Shown one piece after another: positions 13,980-22,799 of a stretch of 64,000 nt of DNA. Each line of letters starts with the position of its first letter. Positions within the stretch are counted from its first letter, which is position 1. The DNA is from Sinotaia quadrata. Lineage: Eukaryota > Mollusca > Gastropoda > Architaenioglossa > Viviparidae. The stretch covers positions 4,310,501 to 4,374,500 of the forward strand of contig CM054182.1 of assembly GCA_028829895.1 (NCBI GenBank), in the 5' to 3' direction. Position numbers and translations under genes: made by a program. Under the pieces are notes generated by a model that searched no databases, had not been told where the DNA came from, and saw only the letters and a program-made list of their open reading frames with translations.

Positions 13980-16900
13980 GGCATGGATATCTGACAATTC
14001 AGGTTTTGTGGATTATCTTATCACCAAATAGTGTGTACTTCTTTGACAGACATTGAGTTAGAAGTGTACACGGGTGCTTGTGTTCGTGTAAGCTGGAAAA
14101 ATGTGTACTTCGCATTAAATACATCCCGGTGAAAGTGAAACATTAAGTTATAAACGCACAGCTGGCTATGGACTCCATTACAGTAGTAGTGTTCCATAAT
14201 TACTCTAATTTAATTATAAAAATAATTATTCACTGAAAGTGCTCACGCTTTGAAAACATATCGGTCTGTGACAGATTCAAGAGCTAAATGATTATATTTA
14301 AATTTAACATATTAATATTATTGTCGAATTTCGCTCATCACACTGGTATTTTCTTTTGAATATTCACTGGTGTTGTCATGATTATCAATTCTGTTGTCAG
14401 TAACTACTATTATTTTCCTTATTAACATTATTGTCGAATTTCGCTCATCACACAGGTATTTTCTTTTGAATATTCACTGGTGTTGTCATATTATCATTTC
14501 TGTTGACTTAATTACTATCATTTTCATTATTAACACTACTTCTATTGATATCAAAGTCACTGCTTTTACTGTCAGTCATAATTAAAACATGTCATCATCA
14601 AAATCAATACTGCTGTTGTACAATAACAATTTTGTATCTTATTCAATAGTGCTTTTATCATAACTATTACTTTTATTGTCATCACTATCATCCATTGTGT
14701 TATCAAGTCACTAGTCTCAAGTCAGTATTTTAGATGTCATAGACACTATTTGTTATCATCATTATCACTGTTTTTATTGTTGTCATAGTTATAATTCCTT
14801 TCATTATAATCATTACTTTTGGTGTATTTTAGACAACTTTGTTGTTTTAAGAAATTACAACTTTTATAACAGTCACCGCCAATATACTTTGTCTTGTTCG
14901 TGTTCTTTTTCCTGTAAAAATGCCCAATTATCAAAAATATTATGTCTTACCTTTTTTCCCGTAAAAGTTACAATTATCAAAAATATTATGTCTTACCTTT
15001 TTTCCCGTAAAAGTTACAATTATCAAAAATATCATGTCTTACCCTTTTTCCTGTAAAAGTGTACAATTATAAAAATATCATGTCTTACCTTTGGTAGAAT
15101 AATGTCTCCTTCAACGACTCCTGAAAACACAAGGCAAAATCATAAATCACCGTGTGTTAGAAATCCATCATAATGTTATACATTTATTTGCTGTATTGTG
15201 CAATTTTAAATAAACTGTCGCTGAGAAGCTATTGGTATTGAAGTGTGTATGTTTATGCCAGCCCGACGCTATCTAGGAGGAAATATATGGAAATGAAATA
15301 CATTTGTCAATGGCAGCCTCAGGCGTTTGAAGGAAAGTATAGATATATGGATATGAAGTGTTTTTGTCAACGCCAACACAAAGTGTTGATGATAAGGTTT
15401 AGGTATATAGACATAAAGTTCTTTTGTCAATGGCAGCCTGATGCAATCAATGAGAAAGTATTAAGTACATTCAGTGAAGTATATTTGTCAGTGCCGGCAT
15501 AAACTGTCGATGAAAAGAGTACTTTGACATGCACTTAAGTATATTTGTTAGTGCCGGCATAAACTGTCGCTGAAAAGAGCACTTGGACATGCACTACACT
15601 TGTCAAAATCAGCCAAAAGTTGTTGACGAAAAAATCAAGGTATCTGGGCACAGTGTATATTTGACAGTACCAGTCTAAAACATTGCTGAGAATCTTGGAC
15701 ATGAAATATATGTATGCTGGACAATGCAAGGCAAACGTTTCACTGAGAAAGTTCATGAACTTTAACCTAAAGATATGTGCCAATATCGGTTGCGTGTTGC
15801 GATGTTGAGAGTACATGAACTTGAACTTGAACTAATTATATACATATATTTTCAATGCCAATACATATATTTTATATAATGCCAATGCCAATACATATAT
15901 TTTCAAAAGTTACTGAAGAGAAATTAAGAAAACTGCAAGTGCCAGAAGAAAGATGACGAGGAAGCGGATGATTTAGACAAGAACTGTATTTGTCAGTGCC
16001 ACTCTATACTTTTTGATTGCCAATACAAATATTAAATACAAAAATGTACTTTATTTCCAAATGGCAGTCTAGAGATGACGAGTGAGAAAATATTTGGATA
16101 CATACTTCATACAATGGAAGACTTCTTCAGTTGGCAATTAAAGTAGATGACAGTGAGAAAATATTTGGACACATACTTCATATAATGCAAGCCTTCAGTT
16201 GGCAATTAAAGTAGATGACAGTGAGAAAATATTTGGACACATACTTCATACAATGCAAGACTTCAGTTGGCGATGAATCAAAGAAACGGATGTGTGTCAG
16301 ATGATTTTGTCGGACTTTGATCCCATTTACTTAGTAAATTAAAATTAAGTAAAAGAATTTTTTTAAATATCAGTTTTGGATAATTTGGAGACGATTTGAG
16401 TCTTAAGTGGTATGTCTTTGAAGAGGTTTGTTTGTAGCGTGTGGTGTGAAAATTACTGTAAGCGTAAACTAAGTCTTACTAACCTTTGATTTTTCTACCT
16501 CCTGAATACACTGCAAAATTTAAAAATAAAAAAACAAACTATTAAAAATAAAACAATCAAAACCGAGAAACGACAATAATTAACAAGAAAAGAAAATCAT
16601 ATGCTATTTTTCTTAAATTATTATTATTATTATTGACATTTTCATCTCCCGTATCTTTACAAAATAATCATATGCTATTTTTCTTAAATTATTATTATTA
16701 TTATTGACATTTTCATCTCCCGTATCTTTACAAAATAATCATATGCTGTTTTTCTTAAATTATTATTATTATTATTATTGACATTTTCATCTCCCGTATC
16801 TTTACAAAATAAACAATAGCTTTTGCTAAATTGAATGTAATTTGTACTTACAGTTATTTCTTTCGATTCTCTGCAAAATACAGCCAAAGTACAACTGTTA

Positions 16901-18008
16901 TATTCAGTGATTACGTAATTAAAAAAACAACCCAACTCATAACTAAATCTCTGAAAAAAACTAATATATGGCATTCTTTCTTTTTTTTTACAATCACCAA
17001 CTCTCTAATTAAAGAGTACAATTAAATAACTCAACTTGATACTTTAATATTCACAGCATCAACTAAGAAAAGATTTTTGCAGTATATAAAGAAAACAGCC
17101 ATGCAACGTCGGTTCATACAGATTATGTTTTCACACATAATGATGACAAATTTAATGAATAGAAAAAGTAAAAATTCAAGAATAAAAACAAACATTCAAC
17201 TAACAATTTATTTTGGACTATTTCAATGATTTTAAAAAATTAGAAAAGTGAACAAGAAGTGGTTTTTGTGTGCTGAACTCTTGGCATTATCAGCTTTATA
17301 GCAAAGTTTTCTGTAATTTCAAATATATAGTAAATATTTCTCTTTGCTCATTGTTATAATCAAGCTTTATAGCAAAGTTTTCAATAATTCAAATATATAG
17401 TATTATATAATAAACATTTCTCTTTGCTCATTGTTATAATCAAGCTATATACTTAAACAGTATTACAGAAAGCAACTCTTCGCATTTAATCAGTCTTGAA
17501 GCAACATTTTTACTGTGCAACTTTAATTATAACGCTAACATTGACATTTCAGTCAAAGCTACAGTAAAGTTTTCATTGGAAATGCACCCATCCACACTCT
17601 ATATATGTGTGTTAAAATCGCTTTAATTACCTACAAGTGGTAAATCAGTGTTGTAGCTAAACCCCCGGCTATTATGATTTTGTTTATAGTAAATTCTTTG
17701 TAATCACACACACACACACACACACACACACAGATGATGAGCAAATGCAATATATATATATATATATGAAAATTGTAATAACATTACAATATAGCCAAAA
17801 ATGTATCTATTTGATTATTAATTATAAACACATATAGTTTTGAATTTCAGTCTCTAGCATGTGTTTATCATTCATTGCAGTTGTTTAATGTTACAATTAA
17901 TTTCTGTTATAATTATAGATAAATGATTAGCTCACCCTCTTTTCCCAGAAAGCATACGTCATGCATGACGTAATGACGAAGAGAATCCACAAACACCGCA
18001 TTTCAACA
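589..18008 (-). CDS. Gene A: secreted astacin-MAM (meprin-like) metallopeptidase, 3' end outside window
   Basis: Spliced gene of nine visible exons, 910 coding nt, 303 residues plus one base; the remaining MAM exons lie beyond the left edge. Predicted order: signal peptide (about 1-17), short propeptide with VEGDIILP (40-47), astacin peptidase domain starting near KWPNGTVPY (59-67), zinc site HEMIHALGFFHEQSRYDRD (H148, E149, H152, H158), Met-turn SLMHYGAY, last astacin cysteine in LYKCKI, then the start of a MAM domain with FRCSFD and DDFDW. Astacins are zinc endopeptidases made as secreted zymogens; MAM domains mediate protein contacts in meprins and relatives. Every exon has an AG acceptor and GT donor, phases match gene B exactly, and no exon carries a stop or frameshift, so it looks functional. 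Family is certain; orthology to vertebrate meprin is not. Substrate and tissue cannot be read from the sequence. Confidence 0.9.
1375..2180. repeat. Degenerate ~25-30-bp minisatellite, gene A intron 8
   Basis: Irregular copies of agttatttgtaaggtagtca. Longer in gene B (37580-38935). 730-1375 before it is single-copy intron conserved in B with a short tg tract and no exon signature. Confidence 0.85.
2183..2700 (+). mobile_element. Dispersed element, family 1, copy in gene A intron 8
   Basis: Starts tgtggcatagtaaatttgct and contains gggcactgcttaagatgata, aactcaggtggagaatgt and ttttattatccaatgat. Homologous to 19645-20240, 38937-39480 and both arms at 56821-57630. Shared with gene B at the same position, so the insertion predates the duplication. 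Confidence 0.75.
2701..3480. other. Single-copy intron 8 sequence
   Basis: AT-rich DNA homologous to 40330-41040 of gene B. No coding signal in any frame. Confidence 0.55.
3481..3840. other. Conserved intronic block 1, gene A
   Basis: Well conserved with 41040-41430 (ggaccttgtcaacagtc, gacaaataaaacccttttt, caccagattcacgtcattca). Frames are not conserved between copies, so probably not coding; possibly a retroposon remnant. Confidence 0.5.
3870..4215. repeat. 68-bp minisatellite, gene A intron 8
   Basis: Five units marked by acaaacatatacatacatca and agctaaccatatggtttgat. The same array in gene B is longer and split by a solo LTR. Confidence 0.92.
4216..4620. other. Conserved GC-richer intronic block 2, gene A
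   Basis: Matches 43585-43960. Minus strand reads VWSVYVHTKIISKIRAYPA and PLARLLRCDLGDI in overlapping frames and has a gtcagt donor-like end, but gene B has a single-base deletion in the same segment, so it is not a shared exon. May be an old retroposon. Confidence 0.5.
4860..5250. other. Short 33-bp repeat and A-specific GC-rich insert
   Basis: Three degenerate ttaacttgaaatgtggagtt units, then at about 5005-5110 a GC-richer segment with the inverted repeat acatctgcacggggtacagatgt-like hairpin, absent from gene B. Confidence 0.5.
5254..5487 (-). CDS. Gene A exon 8: astacin C-terminal lobe with Met-turn
   Basis: 234 nt, acceptor attgcag, donor gtaggt, phase 1 to 1. Codes YDFGSLMHYGAY (Met-turn with zinc-proximal Tyr), then MGQQYAMSKNDVERIQRLYKC, so the domain closes with its last conserved cysteine. 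The exon length equals gene B's. Confidence 0.96.
5640..6180. repeat. ~80-bp and ~65-bp minisatellites, gene A intron 7
   Basis: Units share gacctactgctacac / gacctactgttaaagccaag and tagagatgtaggtatgattt. Fewer copies in gene B near 45640-45920. 6181-6650 is single-copy and conserved in B. Confidence 0.85.
6655..7498. repeat. ~26-bp minisatellite, gene A intron 7
   Basis: Over 25 irregular units of gtgtgcagtaaacattgata. Counterpart in B at 46480-47600 has a higher-order unit. Confidence 0.9.
7500..7782 (+). mobile_element. 3' LTR fragment related to the solo LTR
   Basis: Shares with 42660-42944 a T-rich start, the ctgtctgtct tract, ctgggggct, the cctcaaatt block and the end ggggtaccaaca. 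Strongly diverged and lacking the 5' portion and a clear target duplication. Abuts a 52-bp minisatellite in intron 7 of gene A. Confidence 0.7.
7783..8089. repeat. 52-bp minisatellite, six copies, gene A only
   Basis: Unit gagatatgcacagagtaggt...ttattagtcagttgttagag, near-identical copies. Starts exactly at the end of the LTR fragment. 8090-8380 after it is single-copy, conserved at 50790-51090. Confidence 0.92.
8381..8890. repeat. 76-bp near-perfect minisatellite, seven copies, next to catalytic exon
   Basis: Units start at 8381, 8457, 8533, 8609, 8685, 8761 and 8837 (ggaggtaactaaatgatgcc). Gene B holds a single copy at 51095-51160. On the transcribed strand each unit carries ctctttttttctttgccag, a strong 3' splice-site-like motif. 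Near identity implies recent expansion. Confidence 0.95.
8915..9093 (-). CDS. Gene A exon 7: astacin catalytic zinc site
   Basis: 179 nt, acceptor ctctacag, donor gtaaga, phase 2 to 1. Codes GCASFVGRMGGAQ, a cysteine in DDCDF, and HEMIHALGFFHEQSRYDRD. The three zinc histidines and the catalytic Glu are intact, with the usual HEQSR continuation. One codon longer at the 5' edge than gene B. The intron immediately 3' is a 76-bp minisatellite. Confidence 0.97.
9115..9560. repeat. ~58-bp degenerate minisatellite, gene A intron 6
   Basis: Units share tttgtaaagtcattcagttt and catcctaaatttgaatg. Counterpart at 51410-51930. 9561-9905 is single-copy conserved intron. Confidence 0.85.
9910..10082. repeat. 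34-bp minisatellite, five copies, gene A
   Basis: Unit aaataaagttactggggtag...; gene B has one copy (52305-52340). Confidence 0.95.
10160..10475. repeat. ~76-bp minisatellite, four copies, gene A
   Basis: Unit contains gggataggaagaacttaggt and tatctagctgccgacagtaa. One copy in gene B (52425-52500). A shorter duplication (caatggaagtcc) follows at 10550-10670. Confidence 0.92.
10750..11130. repeat. ~65-70-bp minisatellite, gene A
   Basis: Units share tttatttagaattatatata and ttactataaattatacccat. Degenerate counterpart at 52860-53070. 11131-11560 is single-copy. Confidence 0.85.
11570..11760. repeat. ~66-bp minisatellite, gene A
   Basis: Three units of atcatacatccaaattac...; longer in gene B at 53420-53770. 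Followed by homopolymer T then G at 11829-11857. Confidence 0.85.
11886..12113. repeat. 76-bp minisatellite, three copies, gene A
   Basis: Unit gtaatttgatatatgtgcaa...; identical copies starting 11886, 11962, 12038. One copy in gene B (53862-53938). 12114-12430 is CA-rich single-copy DNA. Confidence 0.95.
12431..12566 (-). CDS. Gene A exon 6: astacin N-terminal lobe
   Basis: 136 nt, acceptor tgttgtag, donor gtgagt, phase 1 to 2. Codes TAMAEIEINT (first helix), NVTNCITFVPRT with the first conserved cysteine, and EPDYVDIQ. The order matches the canonical AMxxIExxT...CIxFxxRTxExDYI signature of the family. NVT is a potential N-glycosylation site. Confidence 0.93.
12640..13110. repeat. 45-bp (15-codon) minisatellite, gene A intron 5
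   Basis: About ten units of aatgcttgacacaattacat...; the period is a multiple of three, so long frames stay open on both strands. Lies between exons 5 and 6 and is intronic. Confidence 0.92.
13115..13315. repeat. 39-bp minisatellite, five copies, gene A
   Basis: Unit cacatatctgtcaggcagct...; gene B has a single degenerate copy near 56205. Confidence 0.93.
13442..13517 (-). CDS. Gene A exon 5: activation site and start of astacin domain
   Basis: 76 nt, acceptor ttatcag, donor gtgagt, phase 0 to 1. Codes FRNARRESSA then KWPNGTVPYKISNDF, the standard N-terminus of the mature astacin domain. The RNARR stretch is a plausible basic cleavage site for zymogen activation (inference). Gene B lacks the dibasic ARR here. 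Confidence 0.92.
13862..13978. repeat. (GT)n microsatellite, gene A intron 4
   Basis: About 45 uninterrupted GT dinucleotides plus flanking imperfect ones. At the matching site in gene B (about 57940) there is only a short (AT)n. 13518-13861 is single-copy and conserved in B. Confidence 0.97.
14290..14910. other. Intron 4 AT-rich DNA with a ~115-bp duplication
   Basis: attattgtcgaatttcgctc / tattttcttttgaatattca is present twice (14320 and 14430); one copy in B. Otherwise low-complexity atcat-rich sequence without genes. Confidence 0.6.
14911..15088. repeat. 47-bp minisatellite carrying splice-site copies, gene A intron 4
   Basis: About four units. Transcribed strand of each reads ttttacag-GGAAAAAGG-like-gtaagaca, copying the exon 4 donor context. 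Expanded to about nine units in gene B. Confidence 0.9.
15089..15120 (-). CDS. Gene A exon 4: 32-nt exon with zymogen switch-like motif
   Basis: Acceptor ttttcag, donor CCAAAG|gtaaga. Codes VVEGDIILPK. The GDI core matches the FxGDI aspartate-switch motif of astacin propeptides, whose Asp occupies the zinc site in the zymogen; here the usual Phe is Val. Phase 1 to 0. Confidence 0.85.
15230..16310. repeat. Degenerate ~60-65-bp repeats filling gene A intron 3
   Basis: Irregular units with tttgtcaatggcagcc (15300-15700), then three cleaner units with agtgagaaaatatttggaca (16085-16270). Intron 3 is 1363 bp here but 347 bp in gene B, which lacks these. Confidence 0.8.
16484..16510 (-). CDS. Gene A exon 3: 27-nt propeptide microexon
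   Basis: Acceptor ttgcag, donor gttagt, phase 1 to 1, coding YSGGRKIK. Gene B's copy is 30 nt with exactly one extra codon (INK for IK), a frame-preserving indel that argues it is translated. Confidence 0.78.
16600..16812. repeat. ~65-bp minisatellite, three copies, gene A intron 2
   Basis: Units share catatgctatttttcttaaa, (att)n and cattttcatctcccgtatct. One degenerate copy in gene B. Confidence 0.92.
16852..16870 (-). CDS. Gene A exon 2: 19-nt propeptide microexon
   Basis: Acceptor ttttgcag and donor gtaagtac flank 19 nt coding RIERNN plus one base (phase 0 to 1). Gene B has the same 19-nt exon with changed residues (IIVKNN) but the same splice sites and phase, which is the main support. 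Confidence 0.75.
16871..17935. other. Intron 1 of gene A
   Basis: AT-rich, with a ~110-bp near-duplication (gctttatagcaaagttttc, 17295 and 17365), (CA)n at 17706-17731 and (TA)n near 17752. No genes. Confidence 0.6.
17936..18008 (-). CDS. Gene A exon 1: 5' UTR end, start codon, signal peptide
   Basis: A pyrimidine-rich acceptor (ctttttcag) opens the exon only 7 nt before the ATG at 18001, implying an upstream non-coding exon. It encodes 22 residues, MRCLWILFVITSC onward, a hydrophobic signal peptide ending near TYA. Donor AGG|gtgagc, phase 0. The start is chosen because gene B has the same ATG, length and acceptor. Confidence 0.85.
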
Positions 18009-18175
18009 CTGAAAAAGATGCGTATGTTTTTTTTGATATAAATATAAATAAAATAAATAAATAAATAAAATAAAAATACCACAAACACCGCATTTCAACA
18101 CTGAAAAGGATGCGTATGTTTTTTTAATGATATAAATATAGGTACTGCAATCAAAACTAAAAAAACTAAAAATAC
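18003..18175 (-). repeat. Duplicated start-codon segment upstream of gene A exon 1
   Basis: The stretch tttcagTGTTGAAATGCGG followed by TGTTTGTGG occurs at exon 1 and again at about 18075-18115. The second ATG is followed by a short different frame. (AAAT)n lies between. Gene B has only one copy. Confidence 0.85.
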
Positions 18176-18489
18176 TCCCCCCCCCAAAAAAAAAAAAAAA
18201 AAAAAACCCCAAAAAACCCAACCCTCGACCACTCAAGATAATTCCATGTTTGCCAAAAGATTTCAAAAAAAGTGCACCTCAACATTCCCAGAAGTGTTAA
18301 TATTTTATTCCTTTCTGATCATGCAGTCGGCTAGGAATGTTCTGTGATTATTTTGCAGTCTGCATCAGAAAAAAGGGTGGTTATCGTATCTAGTGTTAGT
18401 TCAACTGATCTGTCTCATATCACAGTGGGATCTTCTAATTCCACAATTTATGAAGAATAATCAAGTTGTTGTTTTTTTAAGTTTTTAAT

Positions 18490-18812
18490 AGTTTTATTAA
18501 CAATGACATGTTTATTTGAAGTATACAACTTGCACCCAATAACTACAAGTGTTAACATTTCGGCTAAAAAGGCCTTCATTATAACAAATACACGTTTTAG
18601 TAACAATGGCACATTTGTTTGAAGTATACAACTTGCACCCAACAACTACAAGTGTTAACATTTGGGTAAAAAGGCCTTCATTATAACAAATACACGTTTT
18701 AGTAACAATGGCACATTTGTTTGAAGTATACAACTTACATCCAACAACTACAAGTGTTAACATTTGGGTAAAAAGGCCTTCATTATAACAAATACACGTT
18801 TTAGTAACAATG
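18490..18812. repeat. 102-bp minisatellite, three copies, upstream of gene A
   Basis: Unit contains tttgaagtatacaacttgca and aaaaaggccttcattataac. Single copy upstream of gene B (61575-61685). A C/A homopolymer lies at 18177-18215; 18216-18490 has nothing recognisable. Confidence 0.94.
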
Positions 18813-19093
18813 AAATGAGTAAGCTGAGTAATGCTATGTTTTGAAAAAAACTTATATGAATAGATGATTTTTATATTTTAAAGAAAATTTAGTTTGCCAA
18901 AAGCACAAATTTAATACATACGTTTACCGTCCTCAGATGTTGAATGAAATTATACCAAACACAAATACTATTGTTTATGTGAACTGTTATAAACTGACTT
19001 AAATAACAGTAATATTCACTTAATACGTAAATTGTTTCCTTATATATTAAAGTACCTAACTGTTGAACAGGAACATTTCTATTTTTTCTAATC

Positions 19094-19395
19094 ATGCTAT
19101 CGCCTTTCATGCATCATTAGGAAAACAAGACCAAAGTGGTAACATGGTGTAATTATGTTATCGCCTTTCATGCATCATTAGGAAAACAAAACCAAAGTGG
19201 TAACATGGTGTAATTATGTTATCGCCTTTCATGCATCATTAGAAAAACAAGACCAAAGTGATAACATGGTGTAATTATGTTATCGCCTTTCATGCATCAT
19301 TAGGAAAACAAGACCAAAGTGATAACATGGTGTAATTATGTTATCGCCTTTCATGCATCATTAGGAAAACAAGACGAAAATGGTAACGTGTGAAA
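19094..19395. repeat. 61-bp minisatellite, five copies, upstream of gene A
   Basis: Unit atgctatcgcctttcatgca...gtaacatggtgtaatt. Two copies upstream of gene B (61975-62095). A/B homology fades by about 19560. Confidence 0.94.
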
Positions 19396-19644
19396 AAGCG
19401 CTAGTGTTTGATATTTTTTAAGTGTATCTATTGAACACAATTAATTAATAAATTATGCTTACAATTTGTCTCTAAAGATTTAACATACTATAAAACAAAT
19501 CAATAGCTATAATGACCAAAAATGAAACCAAATGGCTTTAAACCAGATTTTATATATTCCTTATGTAATTTTCCTAGGAATGTTTATCATGCTATGTGCA
19601 ATACATAAAATTCAATATTTTAATTAATTAATTCATAGAACCTG

Positions 19645-20280
19645 TGGTGGAGTAAATTTGCCTATCCCTATTTTAAAATTTAATTGTTATATAAATTGTT
19701 GGATTGTCAGAGTGACCTCCGTATGATGAAATTTTTATAAGTGTCAGAGTTGGAAGTAAACGACCCGAGTTGAGAATATGCTAGAAAATGCTGATGTAAT
19801 GCAAACTAGTGAGTAGTTTTATTATCCAATGGTTATGATTTACGAGAATGAGACCAGCCAATGAGATCAAAAAGTCCGCCTGCATGCAGAAAATTCTAAC
19901 GTCTGATCACTTGAATTTGGTGTGGCAAACTGGTCCAGTCTTGAAAGGCAGCCGTTAGCTTAATGGTGATTAACTACTGGTTGAGAGAGAGTGGACTTGA
20001 AATATTTCATGCATTTTTGCTATTGATGTGTTATACTTATGTTTTACGTAGAGATTATTATGTGAGTTGACTATTATTTCTACAAATGTTTGAACTAAGA
20101 TGCGAATATGTAGTACGTTAACACTTGCCTTTGTTTTGATATGTTGTATTTATTATGCTATGTGCAGGTATCAGGCTAATAAATACCTTTGCAGGAAACT
20201 GTAAGTTGAGACTGGAATGTACGAAAGAATGGAGATATACTGCAATAAACTGACATCTTAGCAGGTGTTCGTTGATTAAA
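19645..20280 (+). mobile_element. Dispersed element, family 1, intergenic copy
   Basis: Starts tgtggtggagtaaatttgcc; contains ttttattatccaatggttat, the gttagcttaatggtga block and caggctaataaatacctttg. Lies just beyond the end of the A/B duplicated block and has no counterpart in the B flank, so it inserted independently. Confidence 0.75.
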
Positions 20281-20339
20281 TAATTACAGGGACAAGCAGC
20301 CTTTCTTCATTGTATGATATGAATCTTCTGGTTTACTGA

Positions 20340-20665
20340 TTGTAAACCACTACAACCAGGTAGACATAGGAATCATCTGCTGCGGTTTAAGTGTAAAGGA
20401 ATACACTACACTTATTTGATGTATGGTGGCAATGTATGCTGATTGTAAACCACTACAACCAGGTAGACATGGGAATCATCTGCTGCAGTTTAAGTGTAAA
20501 GGAATACACTACACTTATTTGATGTATGGTGGCAATGTATGCTGCAGTTTAAGTGTAAAGGAATACACTACACTTATTTGATGTATGGTGGCAATGTATG
20601 CTGCAGTTTAAGTGTAAAGGAATACACTACACTTATTTGATGTATGGTGGCAATGTATGCTGACC
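20340..20665. repeat. 59-bp minisatellite, intergenic
   Basis: Units contain gcagtttaagtgtaaaggaa and acacttatttgatgtatggt; the first two copies share longer flanks (gtaaaccactacaaccaggt). Confidence 0.92.
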
Positions 20666-22480
20666 ACATCAAGCAGTTCTAGTGCAAGGAAGTTATTAGA
20701 AATTGCTCTGTTTAGTTATTCTTAAAATTTAAATTAAAAAATAAAAAACTTTAAATATTTGTCCCTGAAGCATTTTGTATATTGTAACAATATCAGACAT
20801 TGTTAACATTCCTTCAAAGTTGACTAATTTAACCTATTGTTAAATTATCAAAAGTCTGCGATATTATCATTTTAAATTCATATTTGGAACTTTTATGTAC
20901 ATGATTAAGTTAAAATGTCAAACTGTATTCTTGAAGTCTGCTTATAAACATTGTACTGATATTAGATTAATTTAAATTTTGATTTAAATTGCTTCCAACT
21001 TACTTATTTGAAGTAGTCATCTTTGAAATGTCAATGCTAATGAAAGCTTTATCGGGGTTGAAGCCTTAATCGGAAAAATTGATATTGGCAATTAATACCT
21101 TCTTCTGTGATGCATATGTTTCTGAAAGGATGAAAGGAAAATTCCCTGCAGCCTATGCTACAAGCTACATACAACCAACAATCATACCAAATTTTCTTCC
21201 AATCATGATATTATCTAAATATGCTAGCAAGAAGATATCTATATCGATATAGATCTAAACTAATTTCGTAATCAGATAGATGCAGCCATGCCGGATGCTT
21301 AACAACAACTTCCAGTGAGAATCAGGAGTAATACAACAATTATCGATAACATAATTATGTTCCCTCCACACACACCCCAGAAGCCGCTTTAGACTTGTTA
21401 TTGTTAAATATTCTCAATCTTGGGATGCTTCTGGAGGAACCCCATAGCCTCACATTGCGTCCCGAGGTGGAGGGCGGAAAGGGTGAAACAGGGCACACCA
21501 GTTTGGCGCACACCCTCAACCACCCTCCGTCGGTGGGGGGGGGGAGGGGCGTGATTATGTTGACGGTCTAGAAATAGTTTGTTGGATGAAATTCTGTAAC
21601 AGCGATTGGGTGAAAACTAGACGTGCATAACTTTTTAATTTTAAAATTATTAAAAATCTTCTGTGTCACGTTGAAATAAACATAATTAAAAGAAATTTGG
21701 TGGAAAACGATATTCAGTAAAACGTAAGTGGCCTCTATCTCCCCAGTACGATGAAAATTTTCAAGATTGGCACTGTTATACATGACAACGGAGTTTTGAA
21801 ATTCTGGGAATGGTACAATTTTATTTTTTTACATAATATTTGCTTGCTGTTAATAATAACAAAACTTATTACTTCCTTTAAGGTATTTTATATAGGCGCC
21901 AAACCATCCTTAACTTTGAATTGATTTTCACATTTGTGTCACTTTTATCTCGTAGTTCTGACGTCATTACATTAACTGTCGTCATTACAAAGCATAACAT
22001 TTTTTATAACGTCATTACATTAACTGTCGTGATTGCATTTAATAAAGATTTTTTGTCTTCTTAATATTCTTCCAGACCTAAAACTCCTTATCAGGATTTA
22101 TATCTCGAAATTTAAAGTTCTTCAGAAATGAAAAACAGAACTTGTGAGCTGACATAATTAAAGATTTTGATTTGCTTTGTTGTTTTTAAATGTATGATTT
22201 TACCGTTAGAATAAAGAATACTTAGTTTAAAAGTTAAAAGGTATCTGATAATACTTCACACTTAGCAATATTTTTAGATTATCTGTCCGTTAAACAAACA
22301 TACCTCCTTGTTACGCACGTTTTCTCTTTGAAGAGGATTAATAGATATCTCTGTGGTTTTTTTTTAAAGTTCTTATCATCTAATGTATCATTACGCAATT
22401 TAGTTCCCAGCTGTAGTTCTTCCAGTGTGTGACTTTCAACCTTTACGTTTCGTGGGTAATAAATTATCACGATTATCAAT
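20666..22480. other. Intergenic, no gene; local GC-rich block
   Basis: AT-rich except 21420-21560 (tcccgaggtggagggcgg, G10 tract). Also a short direct repeat, tcattacattaactgtcgt, near 21965 and 22015. No coding or RNA signal seen. Confidence 0.5.
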
Positions 22481-22539
22481 AAAAGGAATGAAGTTAGTGC
22501 ATTTCATATATTTTATTCCATCCAACCCATCACGTGTTC

Positions 22540-22770
22540 AATTTGCAGTGGAGAGGTGTGTTTTCTCTCTTTCACAACATTAAAGTCAAACATTTGCCTT
22601 CATACAACATTTCCGTAGGTGTAAAACTTCTTACCAAGGAAAAGATAAATCTATCTTTAATCTATATTTGAGTGAGCTTCCATCTACCCACTAACTCTCC
22701 AACATATGGTTATCAATATATGTAAGAATGGCAATAAATTTATTAAATCAACAATCAAATATAAAATTAA
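22540..22770. mobile_element. Dispersed element, family 2, intergenic copy
   Basis: Contains cacaacattaaagtcaaaca, atctttaatctatatttgag, cttccatctacccactaact and caataaatttattaaatcaa. Matches the reverse complement of 39700-39920. The full extent is unclear. Confidence 0.65.
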
Positions 22771-22799
22771 AAAAGATTATTTGACATCACTATTTCCAT

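Noticed and set aside
13788..14056. Open frames of poly-His/Thr and poly-Cys/Val
   Set aside because: Translation of a (GT)n microsatellite.
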